Shown piece by piece: positions 23,982-32,618 of a stretch of 64,000 nt of DNA. Numbering within the stretch: position 1 is the first letter of the stretch; the number at the start of each line of letters is the position of its first letter. Below the pieces are notes generated by a model. The model made no database searches. It had not been told where the DNA came from and saw nothing but the letters and a program-made list of their open reading frames with translations. The position numbers and the translations under genes are program-made. Origin of the DNA: Mumia sp050632745 (GTDB taxonomy: Bacteria > Actinomycetota > Actinomycetes > Propionibacteriales > Nocardioidaceae); contig NZ_JBODSD010000004.1 in assembly GCF_050632745.1 (NCBI RefSeq), forward strand, positions 1 to 64,000. Reading direction: 5' to 3'.

Positions 23982-24581
23982 GTGCGCACCGACGTACCAG
24001 TCGGGTCGTGGGCACCGGCCCACGGTCCGCTGCACCGCTTCCTCTCGCCACGCCGTGGTACGGCGGTGGCGATCGGCGCGGGGATGCTCACCGTCGCCGT
24101 CGGGCTCGCCGGCGCGGGTGTCGTGCAGCGCCACACGCTGGAGGGTGAGTGGCTCACGGTCGTCGTCCTCGTGGCGCTCGTGGTCTTCCTCGGCGGGCTC
24201 GGACTCGCCGCGGTCCTCGGGTCGGTGCGCGGCGGACGCGCCGAGATCACGATCGGGCCTGAAGGGATCACGAGCAACCGCCTCTCCCCCGCGTCCTGGG
24301 CGTGGCGCGACCTCGAGCACGTCGAGGTCGAGGTCGCGCTGCGGCGCGAGCTGTTCGTCACGACGCTCGAGCCGAAGAGCCTCCGCACGCGGGCCACGAT
24401 CGCGATCGTGCTCCGGCCCACCGCGCCCGCCCGACGGGAGCCCGCGCGCATCCGGGTCCTCGCGCCCGCGTTCACGTCGGGCGAGAACATCCCGATCGTG
24501 CGCGACCTCGACGCGGCGCTGCGCGCGTACGGCGGTCAGCGGTTTCTCGGCGTGCGCGAGCAGCTGACGCACACGCTCTGA
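23982..24581 (+). CDS. Membrane protein with bacterial PH-like domain
   Basis: A 199-residue protein starting at GTG five bases after the lipoprotein stop. Two transmembrane helices (AVAIGAGMLTVAVGLAGAGV, LTVVVLVALVVFLGGLGLAA) are followed by a beta-rich domain (AEITIGPEGITSNRLSPASW then AWRDLEHVEVE) in the style of bacterial PH domains, which often bind membrane or protein partners. No specific role can be given. Downstream is the large hairpin at 24607. Confidence 0.7.
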   Translation: MRTDVPVGSWAPAHGPLHRFLSPRRGTAVAIGAGMLTVAVGLAGAGVVQRHTLEGEWLTVVVLVALVVFLGGLGLAAVLGSVRGGRAEITIGPEGITSNRLSPASWAWRDLEHVEVEVALRRELFVTTLEPKSLRTRATIAIVLRPTAPARREPARIRVLAPAFTSGENIPIVRDLDAALRAYGGQRFLGVREQLTHTL

Positions 24582-24606
24582 CGCAACACGCGCGCGCGGC
24601 GAAACA

Positions 24607-24678
24607 TACGAGGCGCCGGTTTCGTGCACCGAGCGACACGGATACCTGTCGCTGCGTGCACGAAACCGGCGCCTTGTA
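24607..24678. repeat. Very long near-perfect hairpin
   Basis: AGGCGCCGGTTTCGTGCAC (24611-24629) pairs without mismatch with 24656-24674. The stem extends outward by four more pairs (one G-U). Past a 2x2 mismatch, AGCGACA (24632-24638) pairs with TGTCGCT (24647-24653), leaving an 8-base loop. The whole covers 72 bases between two convergent genes. A bidirectional terminator is possible, but the length and perfection are unusual. Confidence 0.75.
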
Positions 24679-24718
24679 CGGCTCAGCGCCGCTGCAACCG
24701 CCGTCCCGCGAGCTAGCG

Positions 24719-25303
24719 TCAGGAGTCGCCACGCAGGTCGCGGCGGACGAGCACGCGCGGGAAGCCGTTGAGCACCGACTCGGTGTCCGCCACCTTGGTG
24801 AAGCCCGCGCGCTCGAACACCGCGAGGGTGCCGACGTACGCCATCGTCAGGTCGACCTTGGCGATGCCGTTGTCGACCGGGTACGCCTCGACCGCGGGCG
24901 CTCCGTTGTCCCGCGCGAACGCGACCGCTCCCTCGACGAGGTGGTGCACGATGCCCTGCCCTCGGTGCCCGGGCCGCACCCGCACGCACCACAGCGACCA
25001 CACGTCGAGGTCGTCCACGTGCGGGATCCGGCGGTTGCGGGCGAAGCTCGTGTCGGCGCGTGGGTGGATCCCCGCCCATCCGACCACCTCGTCACCGTCG
25101 TACGCGAGCACGCCCGGTGGCGGATCCTGTCGCACGAGCGCCCGCACGCGCTCGCCGCGCGCGGGGCCGGCGAGCTCGCGGTTCTCCTTCGACGTCGTGA
25201 GGCGGTAGCAGAGGCACCAGCACACGTTGGCGTCGGGACGCTTCGGTCCGACCATGGTCGCCACGTCGTCGAACGACGTCGCCGGGCGGACCACGATACT
25301 CAT
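24719..25303 (-). CDS. GNAT-family N-acetyltransferase
   Basis: A 194-residue protein. The acetyl-CoA loop is VRVRPGHRGQGIVHHLVEGA (about 105-125), and AVFERAGFTKVADTESVLNG near the C-terminus is the usual last GNAT block. A Trp/Cys-rich stretch (ANVCWCLCYR) near the N-terminus is distinctive of a GNAT subgroup seen in Actinobacteria. Substrate unknown. ATG at 25303 was preferred over a longer frame; TAGGCT lies eight bases upstream, so it may be leaderless. Confidence 0.85.
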   Translation of the reverse strand: MSIVVRPATSFDDVATMVGPKRPDANVCWCLCYRLTTSKENRELAGPARGERVRALVRQDPPPGVLAYDGDEVVGWAGIHPRADTSFARNRRIPHVDDLDVWSLWCVRVRPGHRGQGIVHHLVEGAVAFARDNGAPAVEAYPVDNGIAKVDLTMAYVGTLAVFERAGFTKVADTESVLNGFPRVLVRRDLRGDS

Positions 25304-25311
25304 GGACACCG

Positions 25312-25317
25312 AGCCTA
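25312..25317 (-). promoter_or_regulatory. Leaderless -10 box of the GNAT gene
   Basis: TAGGCT on the minus strand, then eight bases, then the ATG at 25303. The spacing is at the long end of the range. Confidence 0.3.
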
Positions 25318-25362
25318 GGGGGAAGCGGCGACGTCGCGCCGATGCCGTACTCGGAAGTTTCG

Positions 25363-25377
25363 TGACATTTTGTGTCA
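25363..25377. promoter_or_regulatory. Inverted repeat upstream of the protease gene
   Basis: TGACATTTTGTGTCA has 5-base arms around TTTTG and lies in the AT-richer region 70-90 bases before the protease start. It may be an operator; no regulator can be named. Confidence 0.4.
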
Positions 25378-25449
25378 GATCCTGTCGCATGTGCCAGGCT
25401 GACAGCCTCTCGGAACATCCGCTGGTACAAACGACCGTTGGGGGACGTC

Positions 25450-27531
25450 GTGACCGACCGCGTGCAAGAGATCCTGCCCATCAAGCGGGCCGCAGAAGAC
25501 GAGCTCCTGAGCAGGCCCGGCGTCACCGGGGTCGACATCGGCTACAAGTACGTCGACGGTGAACGCACCGACGAGATCGTGATCCGGGTGCACGTCGCCG
25601 AGAAGCGGGACGTACCGGAGGGCGAGCGCATCCCCGCGGAGATCGAGGGCATCCCGACGGACGTCATCGAGAGACGTTACGAGCCGCTGGAAGACTTGAG
25701 CTGGTACAACCCGCTGAAGGGCGGCATCAGTGTCGGACCCGCCGCCTTCGTCAACGGCTTCTACTCGGGAACGCTGGGTGCGATCGTCGTCGACAACGTG
25801 ACCGGCGACGGCATGGTGCTGAGCAACTATCACGTGCTGTGCGTCAACGAAGGTTGGCGGGACGGAGGGCACTCCAAGGAGATCGACCAGCCGAGCGTCA
25901 ACGACAACCCGATCACGTACCGCCCCATCGCAACCGTCAAGCGGGGCCTGCTCAACGGCGAGGTCGACGCCGCTGTTGCTCGCCTCGACGGACTGCTCTC
26001 GGGCTACGTGTGCGAGGTGCAGGACGTCGGAGTCCTCACCGGCACCGCCGACTCGCCCCTGCGTCTCAAGGTCCGCAAGCGGGGTCGTACGACGGGGTTG
26101 ACCTACGGAATTGTTGACGGCGCCGACGCGAAGTTCACGATCAACTACGGAAACGGTGTGGGACCGGTCGAGTTCCAGCACCAGATCACCGTTCATGGTG
26201 TCTCACCCACCACGACCTTCGCTGGACCGGGCGACTCCGGATCGGTGGTCGTCGATGAGTACGACCGGGTCGTCGGGCTGCTCTTCGGTGGAGGAGGAGG
26301 CGGCGGGGCCTTCACTCCGATCGATCGCGTGCTGAAGAAGATGAACGTGCGGCTCGCCATCGCAGGAATCGGGGGCTTCGACCTGACGACGAGAGCCGAT
26401 CGGGTGTTCGCGCTGAACTTCGGCGGCAAGGGCACGCTCGACCACCTCGCGCTGTACCGACCCGGCAAGGGCGCGTTCTACCTGGTGGAGCGCGACGGCT
26501 CCGGCCCCGACGGGAACGCCCGTTTCAAGCCGCTGTACCAGCAGCCCCAAGGCGGTTCAGGGATCGGCGGCTTCGACCTGACCGAGTACGAGGATCGGAT
26601 CATCGCCTTCGACGGTGCCAGCACCGGAAGGCTCGACCACCTGGTCTGCTACCGGCCAGGCACAGGGATCACCTTCGTCCTGAAGCACGACGGCGCCGAG
26701 TCCGACGGCACACCCACGTTCACGCCCGTCTACTCGGAGACCGACGGCGTTGCCGGGTTCGATCTGTCGTCCAGCGCGGACCGGGTGATCGCCTACGACC
26801 TCGAGAGCGCCGGCAAGCTTGACCACCTCGTGCTGTACCGACCTGGCAAGGGCGCCGTGTACGTCGTCCGGCGCGACAGCGCGACCGGAGACGCACGCCT
26901 GAAGTTCACGGCCCTCTACCAGCAGCCTCAGGGCGGTTCCGGCATCGGCGGGTTCGACCTGACCTCGAGTCGCGATCGGATCATCGCCTTCGACGCGACG
27001 GGCTCCGGCAGCTGCGACCACCTGCTCTGCTACCGACCCGGCACCGGCATCGCGTTCGTCCTGCGGTGTGACGGGGAGAAGCCGACGGGCGGTCTCGCGT
27101 TCACCCCGGCCTTCATCGGGAGGAGCGGGATCGCGGGCTTCGACCTGTCCGAGACCACCGACCAGGTGATCGCCTTCGACTATGACGGCTCCGGCAAGCT
27201 CGACCACCTGGTGATGTACCGGCCCGGCACGAGTGCGGCGTACAAGGGCATCCTCTTCATCGTCAAGTGCAGCGGCCTGAACAGCCAAGGAGACCTCGAG
27301 TTCACGACGGTCTACCAGCAGGGCGATCACGATCCCGGCCTCGGCGGTTACGCGCTGACCTCCATCGACGACCAGATCATCGCCTTCGACGGCGCCAGCA
27401 CCGGCAAGCTCGACCACCTGGTCCTGTACCGGCCGGGCACCGGGATCGCCTGCATCCTCGAGCACAACGGCTCGACATCTGATGGGACCCCTGTCTTCAA
27501 GCCGGTCTACCGCGCCGACGGAGTCTCCTGA
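25450..27531 (+). CDS. Trypsin-like serine protease with six FG-GAP-like repeats
   Basis: A 693-residue protein. Residues 1-80 are an N-terminal domain (IKRAAEDELLSRPGVTGVDI). The chymotrypsin-fold domain carries the triad H128 (LSNYHVL), D173 (GEVDAAVARLD) and S263 (GPGDSGSVV). From residue 306 six repeats of 62-70 residues follow, each with GFDLxxxxDRxIAFD, GKLDHLVLYRPGTG and a terminal FTxVY. The D-x-D-G-x-G-x-x-D pattern suggests calcium loops and a six-bladed propeller. No signal peptide is visible, so export, if any, is unconventional. I chose GTG 25450 (GGGGGAC in front) because the conserved N-terminal domain begins there; GTG 25372 is an alternative. Confidence 0.8.
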   Translation: MTDRVQEILPIKRAAEDELLSRPGVTGVDIGYKYVDGERTDEIVIRVHVAEKRDVPEGERIPAEIEGIPTDVIERRYEPLEDLSWYNPLKGGISVGPAAFVNGFYSGTLGAIVVDNVTGDGMVLSNYHVLCVNEGWRDGGHSKEIDQPSVNDNPITYRPIATVKRGLLNGEVDAAVARLDGLLSGYVCEVQDVGVLTGTADSPLRLKVRKRGRTTGLTYGIVDGADAKFTINYGNGVGPVEFQHQITVHGVSPTTTFAGPGDSGSVVVDEYDRVVGLLFGGGGGGGAFTPIDRVLKKMNVRLAIAGIGGFDLTTRADRVFALNFGGKGTLDHLALYRPGKGAFYLVERDGSGPDGNARFKPLYQQPQGGSGIGGFDLTEYEDRIIAFDGASTGRLDHLVCYRPGTGITFVLKHDGAESDGTPTFTPVYSETDGVAGFDLSSSADRVIAYDLESAGKLDHLVLYRPGKGAVYVVRRDSATGDARLKFTALYQQPQGGSGIGGFDLTSSRDRIIAFDATGSGSCDHLLCYRPGTGIAFVLRCDGEKPTGGLAFTPAFIGRSGIAGFDLSETTDQVIAFDYDGSGKLDHLVMYRPGTSAAYKGILFIVKCSGLNSQGDLEFTTVYQQGDHDPGLGGYALTSIDDQIIAFDGASTGKLDHLVLYRPGTGIACILEHNGSTSDGTPVFKPVYRADGVS

Positions 27532-27532
27532 C

Positions 27533-27554
27533 GTCCTGGTGCGGTCGTCAGGAC
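27533..27554. terminator. Short hairpin between convergent genes
   Basis: GTCCTG (27533-27538) pairs with CAGGAC (27549-27554) over a 10-base loop. It touches the PPK2 stop codon. It is the only structure in this 22-base gap and is a weak terminator candidate. Confidence 0.3.
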
Positions 27555-28375
27555 TAGCTTCCGTCGAGCAGCTCGGCCACGTGGTCGGGCACGTACGTCG
27601 ACCGGTCGCGCGGGGGACGCTCGTACGACCTCGAGGCCGGCGGACGGTCGGGGATCTCGATGCGGGGCGGCTCGACCTCGGTGTACGGCACGGTCGAGAG
27701 CAGGTGCGCGATCATGTTCAGCCGGGCCCGCTTCTTGCTGTCCGACTCGACCACGAACCACGGGCTCGTCACGGTGTCGGTGTACGCCATCATCTCGTCC
27801 TTGGCCCGCGAGTAGTCCTCCCAGCGGTTCACCGACTCGATGTCGGTGGGGCTCAGCTTCCACCGCCGGATCGGGTCGTCGGCTCGGGAGCGGAACCGCT
27901 TGAGCTGCTCCGCGTCGGACACCGAGAACCAGTACTTGCGGAGCAGGATCCCGTCCTCGATGAGCATCTGCTCGAACTGCGGCGCCTGGCGCATGAACAG
28001 CGCGTACTGCTCGTCGGTGCAGTAGCCCATCACGCGCTCGACCCCTGCGCGGTTGTACCAGGAGCGGTCGAACAGCACGATCTCCCCGCCCGCCGGGAGA
28101 TGCTCGACGTAGCGCTGGAAGTACCACTGCGTCTTGTCGCGCTCCGTCGGCGCCGGGAGCGCGGCGATGCGGGCGACGCGTGGGTTCAGGTTCTCCGTCA
28201 CGCGCTTGATCGTGCCGCCCTTGCCGGCCGCGTCACGGCCCTCGAAGAGGATCACGATGCGGGCCCCGCTTGCCCGTACCCACTCCTGGAGCTTCACCAG
28301 CTCGACCTGCAGGCGCGCGAGCTCGGCCTCGTACGCCTTGGCGGTGAGCTTGGGCTGGTTCCGTGCGGCGCTCAT
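27554..28375 (-). CDS. ppk2: Polyphosphate kinase 2
   Basis: A 273-residue one-domain PPK2, which transfers phosphate between polyphosphate and nucleotides. Visible motifs are Walker A (IVILFEGRDAAGKGGTIKRV, about residues 35-54), the Walker B/lid region (EIVLFDRSWYNRAGVERVMG) and RRWKLSPTDIESVNRWEDY. The length fits the short PPK2 classes. Class and direction (ADP to ATP, or AMP to ADP) cannot be fixed by eye. The ATG at 28375 is preceded by a TACTGT box at six bases, so it is probably leaderless. Confidence 0.93.
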   Translation of the reverse strand: MSAARNQPKLTAKAYEAELARLQVELVKLQEWVRASGARIVILFEGRDAAGKGGTIKRVTENLNPRVARIAALPAPTERDKTQWYFQRYVEHLPAGGEIVLFDRSWYNRAGVERVMGYCTDEQYALFMRQAPQFEQMLIEDGILLRKYWFSVSDAEQLKRFRSRADDPIRRWKLSPTDIESVNRWEDYSRAKDEMMAYTDTVTSPWFVVESDSKKRARLNMIAHLLSTVPYTEVEPPRIEIPDRPPASRSYERPPRDRSTYVPDHVAELLDGS

Positions 28376-28381
28376 CCTCGG

Positions 28382-28387
28382 ACAGTA
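28382..28387 (-). promoter_or_regulatory. Leaderless -10 box of ppk2
   Basis: TACTGT on the minus strand, six bases, then the ATG at 28375. The divergent cupin promoter box lies 38 bases away. Confidence 0.45.
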
Positions 28388-28424
28388 GCGCCGCGAGGGC
28401 GCGCCCGCTGCGGTCGGATCCTCG

Positions 28425-28430
28425 TACGAT
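28425..28430 (+). promoter_or_regulatory. Leaderless -10 box of the cupin gene
   Basis: TACGAT, then CGGCTC, then the ATG at 28437; no Shine-Dalgarno. Confidence 0.45.
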
Positions 28431-28436
28431 CGGCTC

Positions 28437-28802
28437 ATGAGCGACGGCGTACGCAACCTGCAGGCGGCACTCTCGACGATCACCCAGCCCTGGCAGCCGC
28501 ACCGGCTCGCGAGCATCAACGACTACGACGTGAAGGTCGTGAAGATTCACGGCGAGTTCGTGTGGCACACGCACCCTGAGACCGACGAGCTCTTCCTCGT
28601 GCTCAGCGGCGAGCTCACGATCCAGCTCCGAGACGGGGACGTGACGCTCGGCCCGGGCGACGTGTACGTCGTCCCGAGGGGCGTCGAGCACTGTCCGCGC
28701 GCCGATGCCGAGGTCGAGGCCGTGCTGATCGAGCCGATGGGCACCGTGAACACCGGGGACGCCGGCGGCGAGATGACCTCGGAGCTGCGCGAGCTGGCGT
28801 AG
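28437..28802 (+). CDS. Single-domain cupin protein
   Basis: A 121-residue cupin. Motif 1 is FVWHTHPETDELFLVLSGEL (two histidines and a glutamate as metal ligands) and motif 2 is LGPGDVYVVPRGVEHCPRAD (third histidine). Small cupins of this kind occur as isomerases, dioxygenases or binding proteins; no reaction can be assigned. Divergent from ppk2, and convergent with the YCII gene, four bases apart. Confidence 0.88.
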   Translation: MSDGVRNLQAALSTITQPWQPHRLASINDYDVKVVKIHGEFVWHTHPETDELFLVLSGELTIQLRDGDVTLGPGDVYVVPRGVEHCPRADAEVEAVLIEPMGTVNTGDAGGEMTSELRELA

Positions 28803-28806
28803 GCGG

Positions 28807-29148
28807 CTACACCGCGTCGTCGGGCAGGAGCTCCCACACCACCTGCTCGCACCGGCACGCGGCGGCGATCTTGGCGGCCCACGCACACGCCTCTTCGCGC
28901 GAGGCGACGTCGACCACCGAGAACCCGCCCACGGGGGCCGTGCGGTCCGGGTCGGAGAGGACGATCGTGCCGTCGGTGGCCGCGACGCCCGCGGTGACCT
29001 GGCCGCTGTCGATCCCGCCGCCGAAGATCCACACCCCGGCTCGTTTGGCCTCCTCGACCACGGCGTGGGACTCGACGCCGGCGCGTGCGAGCTCCTCCTC
29101 GGAGAGCTTCATCGCGCCGTCGGGGAACGAGATCAGATAACGGGGCAT
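28807..29148 (-). CDS. YCII-related domain protein
   Basis: A 113-residue protein opening MPRYLISFPDGAMKLSEEEL, with GGGIDSG, the family-typical DGPF-like block TAPVGGFSVVDVASREEACA and WAAKIAAAC. YCII proteins are small dimeric ferredoxin-like folds; in Actinobacteria they often sit beside ECF sigma genes, but none is here. Function unknown. ATG 29148 was taken because homologues begin at this MxxYL motif. Confidence 0.85.
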   Translation of the reverse strand: MPRYLISFPDGAMKLSEEELARAGVESHAVVEEAKRAGVWIFGGGIDSGQVTAGVAATDGTIVLSDPDRTAPVGGFSVVDVASREEACAWAAKIAAACRCEQVVWELLPDDAV

Positions 29149-29330
29149 CCCGGGACTCCTCTTCGTGGTGGTGCGGGTGCAGGGAGGACCGGCCGGGGTG
29201 GAGAAAGTCGTCGGTGCTCGGCCTATCACCTGCCGCTACACCAACAGTTGACTGCTCGGCAATGGAAGGGAAACACCGCGTCCCTAGTTTTTCATCGACC
29301 GCTGAACCACCAACGTTCGGAGATCGGTAC

Positions 29331-31241
29331 ATGAGAAGCACGCCACGCACCCGCCTGCTGAGCCTCGCCGGCGCCGCAGTCACCCTCGTCACCGCGACCG
29401 CACTCGTCACCCCGACCGCATCCGCCGCGCCGGACGCCTCGGACGGCCGCCCTTCGCAGAGCAAGGGCAAGCACCTCGCCCGCGTCGACCTCTCGACGCT
29501 CACCATCGCGGAGACCCTGAAGGCGCTCGAGACCGGCAAGTACACGTCGGTCGAGCTCGTCGAGGCCTTCCTCGACCGCATCGAGACCTACGAGCCGTAC
29601 TACAACGCGTTCACGCAGATGAACCCGGACGCGCTCGCGGACGCCGCCGCATCCGACGCCCGGCGCACGAAGGGCAAGGGCAAGAAGCCGCGCGTCCGTG
29701 CTCTCGAGGGCGTGCCGATCGTCATCAAGGACTCGATGGACGTGAAGGGCATGCCCACCACCTCCGGCTGGTCACTCACCTCCCCGATCTCGGGCGGCCT
29801 CTCGCTGATCCCGGAGACCGACGCGCCTGCCGTCGAACGCCTCCGCGAAGCCGGCGCCATCATCATCGGCAAGACGAACCTGCCGACGCTGGCGAAGAGC
29901 GGCTCGAACGCGAACACCAGCTCGTACGGCCCGACGTACAACGCGCTCGACCAGGCCTGGGCACCCGGCGGCTCCTCCACCGGCTCGGCGACCTCCGTCG
30001 CCGGCGGCTTCGCCGTCGCGGGCATGGCGGAGGAGACCGGCGGCTCGATCCAGAACCCGGCGTCGGCTCAGAGCCTGTACGCGGTCAAGCCGACGTTCGG
30101 CCTGATCCCGAACACCGGCAACTTCCCCCTCCAGGGCGTCACGCGCGACGTCCTCGGCCCGCTCGCCAAGACGGCCGAGGACGCCGCGATCATGCTGGAC
30201 GTCCTCGCCGGGTCCACCGCGGACGACCCGAAGACCGAGGACGCGGTCGTCCCGAAGGGCGGCTTCACCTCGAAGCTCTCCACGAAGGCGCTGAAGGGCA
30301 AGCGGATCGGCCTGTACGGCCCGGGCTGGCGGACCGGCGCCAACAGCGAGCTCTCCCCCGAGACCGCCGAGCTGTACGCCGACGCCGTCCGCAGGCTCGA
30401 GAAGCAGGGCGCGACCGTGGTCGAGGACCCGTTCGAGGGGTCCGGCTTCAACGCGCTGCGGACCAACGGCGCCGCGACCGGCGGCGGCAACAACTGGGCC
30501 GTCGACCAGTACCTGAAGCGCCTCGGCGCGAGCGCGGCCGTCAGCTCCGCCGCCGAGCTCAAGGCGTGGGGCGACGCCCACGGGTTCGAGGAGGACCCGC
30601 ACATCGGCGCGATGCTCGACGGGGCCACCGAGGAGCCGGACCTCACCCCGTTCCTGGAGAACCGCGACGCGTACCTCGAGATCTTCGACAAGGTGCTCGA
30701 GGACAACGACCTCGACGCGCTGATGTTCCCGCAGCAGGTCCGCGAGGTCGGCCCGGTCTTCGGCGGCAGCGTCTCGGCCAGCACGGTGTCCGAGATCAAC
30801 ATCGCCCAGCTGCCCGGTGTCGTCGTGCCGGACGGGACGTACGACAGCGGCAAGCCGTTCAACCTCATCTTCATCGACGAGAAGTGGAGCGAGGCCGAGC
30901 TGCTCGGGTACGCGTACGACTACGCGAAGGCGTACGGCGGTCGGACCGTCAACCACGACCTCTCGACCACTCCCCCGGACACGACCGCACCGACGGTCAC
31001 CGTGAAGCCGGGCTCGGTGGGCGCGGACGGCGTCTACTCGACGGTGTCGTACAAGCTCTACGACGCGGGCAAGATCGCGCGGGCCACGATCAACGACGTC
31101 GAGAAGGACCTCGTCGACGACACCTGGTCCGACCTGAACGGCATCAAGCCGGGGGTGTTCGGTGCGAAGGCGGGGAAGAACACGCTGAAGGTCTACGACG
31201 TGTTCGGCAACGAGACGGCCGTGGAGTTCACGTTGGGGTGA
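29331..31241 (+). CDS. Secreted amidase-signature enzyme
   Basis: A 636-residue exported amidase. A signal peptide ends near TASAAP (residue 33). The amidase-signature domain has the Ser-Ser-Lys triad K133 (VIKDSMDVKG), S215 (APGGSSTGSA) and S239 (AEETGGSIQNPAS), with the 24-residue serine spacing typical of the family. After residue 550 a 75-residue beta domain (TVTVKPGSVGADGVYSTVSY) resembles a cell-surface or Ig-like module. Substrate amide unknown. GGAGATCGG precedes the ATG. A Tat-exported acetamidase/formamidase follows 61 bases downstream, suggesting extracellular amide use by the pair. Confidence 0.9.
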   Translation: MRSTPRTRLLSLAGAAVTLVTATALVTPTASAAPDASDGRPSQSKGKHLARVDLSTLTIAETLKALETGKYTSVELVEAFLDRIETYEPYYNAFTQMNPDALADAAASDARRTKGKGKKPRVRALEGVPIVIKDSMDVKGMPTTSGWSLTSPISGGLSLIPETDAPAVERLREAGAIIIGKTNLPTLAKSGSNANTSSYGPTYNALDQAWAPGGSSTGSATSVAGGFAVAGMAEETGGSIQNPASAQSLYAVKPTFGLIPNTGNFPLQGVTRDVLGPLAKTAEDAAIMLDVLAGSTADDPKTEDAVVPKGGFTSKLSTKALKGKRIGLYGPGWRTGANSELSPETAELYADAVRRLEKQGATVVEDPFEGSGFNALRTNGAATGGGNNWAVDQYLKRLGASAAVSSAAELKAWGDAHGFEEDPHIGAMLDGATEEPDLTPFLENRDAYLEIFDKVLEDNDLDALMFPQQVREVGPVFGGSVSASTVSEINIAQLPGVVVPDGTYDSGKPFNLIFIDEKWSEAELLGYAYDYAKAYGGRTVNHDLSTTPPDTTAPTVTVKPGSVGADGVYSTVSYKLYDAGKIARATINDVEKDLVDDTWSDLNGIKPGVFGAKAGKNTLKVYDVFGNETAVEFTLG

Positions 31242-31302
31242 GCGGCGCCATGACCACGCACCCGACTCCTCCAGGAACCCACCCTCGAAGGGAAGACCTG
31301 CC

Positions 31303-32562
31303 ATGTCGAACACGCACTGGAGCTCCGTCAGTCGACGGAGCCTGATCGCCGGGAGCGTCGCCGCCGGACTCACCGCGAGCGTCGCCGCCGCCTCCCCCGC
31401 CTCGGCCGGCCAGAAGGGTCGGCCCGGCCGTCCCGGCCGCGCGAAGTGGGACCACCACCTCAAGTCCACGCCCGACAACCTCCACCTCGGTGGCTTCCCG
31501 ATCGGCTGGGAGCCGGGCCTCACGATGCGGTCCGGCCAGACCGTCCGGGTCGACGCCGTGTCCCACCAGGGCTTCACCGGCGCGTCCGTCCATCCTCACG
31601 ACTACTTCGGGGCCTTCGGCGTGAAGCCGAAGGAGGTCCTCGAGGACGGCGTCGCCTTCTGGGAGACGCTCCCGGAGCGGGACGCCACCGGACGACGCTA
31701 CGGCGGGCACGTGCTCACCGGGCCGATCTACGTCGACGGCGCCGAGCCGGGTGACACCATCGCCATCGACATCCTCGACATCGACACCCGGGTCCCGTTC
31801 GGCTTCAACAACACCGCACCGACGGGCGGGGTGATGGCCACGTTCTACCCGGGCTGGCGCGAGGGCGACAAGGGACTCGACATCCCGGCCGAGATCCCGC
31901 CCGGGTTCCCCGCCGGCGTCTGGCCCGACGTCCGGACGCACCTCTACCGGACCGGGATGCACCGCGGCGAGGAGGTCGTCTTCTTCTCCGACGACATCAT
32001 CATCCCGACGCACAAGTTCATGGGGATCATCGCGGTCGCTCCCCCGACCGGAGAGTTCATCGGCAACACCGAGGACGCTCCCCCGCCGGCAACCGGGGTG
32101 CAGAGCTCGACCCCACCCGGCAAGTTCGGCGGCAACATGGACGTCCGCGACCTGACCGTCGGCACGACCCTGTACCTCCCGGTCTTCCAGCCGGGCGGGC
32201 AGATCTTCGTCGGGGACCCGCACAGCTGCCAGGGCGACGGGGAGGTGAGCGGGACGGCGGTCGAGCACTCGCTCGCCGGCACGTTCCGGATCACCCTGCA
32301 CAAGAAGGTCGAGACCGAGCTCCCCTGGGCCGAGGACGACGACCACTGGATCATGATGGGCATCCACTGGGACCTCGACCGCGCCATGCGCATCGCCGTC
32401 GAGAAGACGGTGGACTTCCTCGTCACCAGGCAGGGGCTCACGGTGCCGAAGGCGTACTCGTTCGCCTCGATCGCCGTGAACTACCACAACGCCGAGGTCG
32501 TCGACCGTACGCAGGTGGTGACGGGCTACATCCCGAAGTCCGTGTTCAAGCGCCGGCGGTGA
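31303..32562 (+). CDS. Tat-exported acetamidase/formamidase
   Basis: A 419-residue FmdA/AmdA-family enzyme, which hydrolyses short amides to ammonia and acid. The N-terminus VSRRSLIAGSVAAGLTASVA is a twin-arginine signal. Body motifs include GPIYVDGAEPGDTIAIDILD, FGFNNTAPTGGVMATFYPGW and GDPHSCQGDGEVSGTAVE, all standard for the family. Most family members are cytoplasmic, so the export signal is notable. It is likely cotranscribed with the secreted amidase upstream. A hairpin terminator follows at 32581. Confidence 0.9.
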   Translation: MSNTHWSSVSRRSLIAGSVAAGLTASVAAASPASAGQKGRPGRPGRAKWDHHLKSTPDNLHLGGFPIGWEPGLTMRSGQTVRVDAVSHQGFTGASVHPHDYFGAFGVKPKEVLEDGVAFWETLPERDATGRRYGGHVLTGPIYVDGAEPGDTIAIDILDIDTRVPFGFNNTAPTGGVMATFYPGWREGDKGLDIPAEIPPGFPAGVWPDVRTHLYRTGMHRGEEVVFFSDDIIIPTHKFMGIIAVAPPTGEFIGNTEDAPPPATGVQSSTPPGKFGGNMDVRDLTVGTTLYLPVFQPGGQIFVGDPHSCQGDGEVSGTAVEHSLAGTFRITLHKKVETELPWAEDDDHWIMMGIHWDLDRAMRIAVEKTVDFLVTRQGLTVPKAYSFASIAVNYHNAEVVDRTQVVTGYIPKSVFKRRR

Positions 32563-32580
32563 CGGAGACGGAGTGACGTC

Positions 32581-32608
32581 GTGGGGGCTGGCTCGGGCCG
32601 GCCCCCAC
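32581..32608 (+). terminator. Terminator of the acetamidase gene
   Basis: GTGGGGGCTGGC (32581-32592) pairs with GCCGGCCCCCAC (32597-32608), one G-U, four-base loop. Confidence 0.65.
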
Positions 32609-32618
32609 CGACGAACGT

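Noticed and set aside
26385..27530. Repeated DNA blocks considered as a mobile or noncoding repeat
   Set aside because: They encode the six C-terminal repeats of the trypsin-like protein, in frame, with changed third positions.
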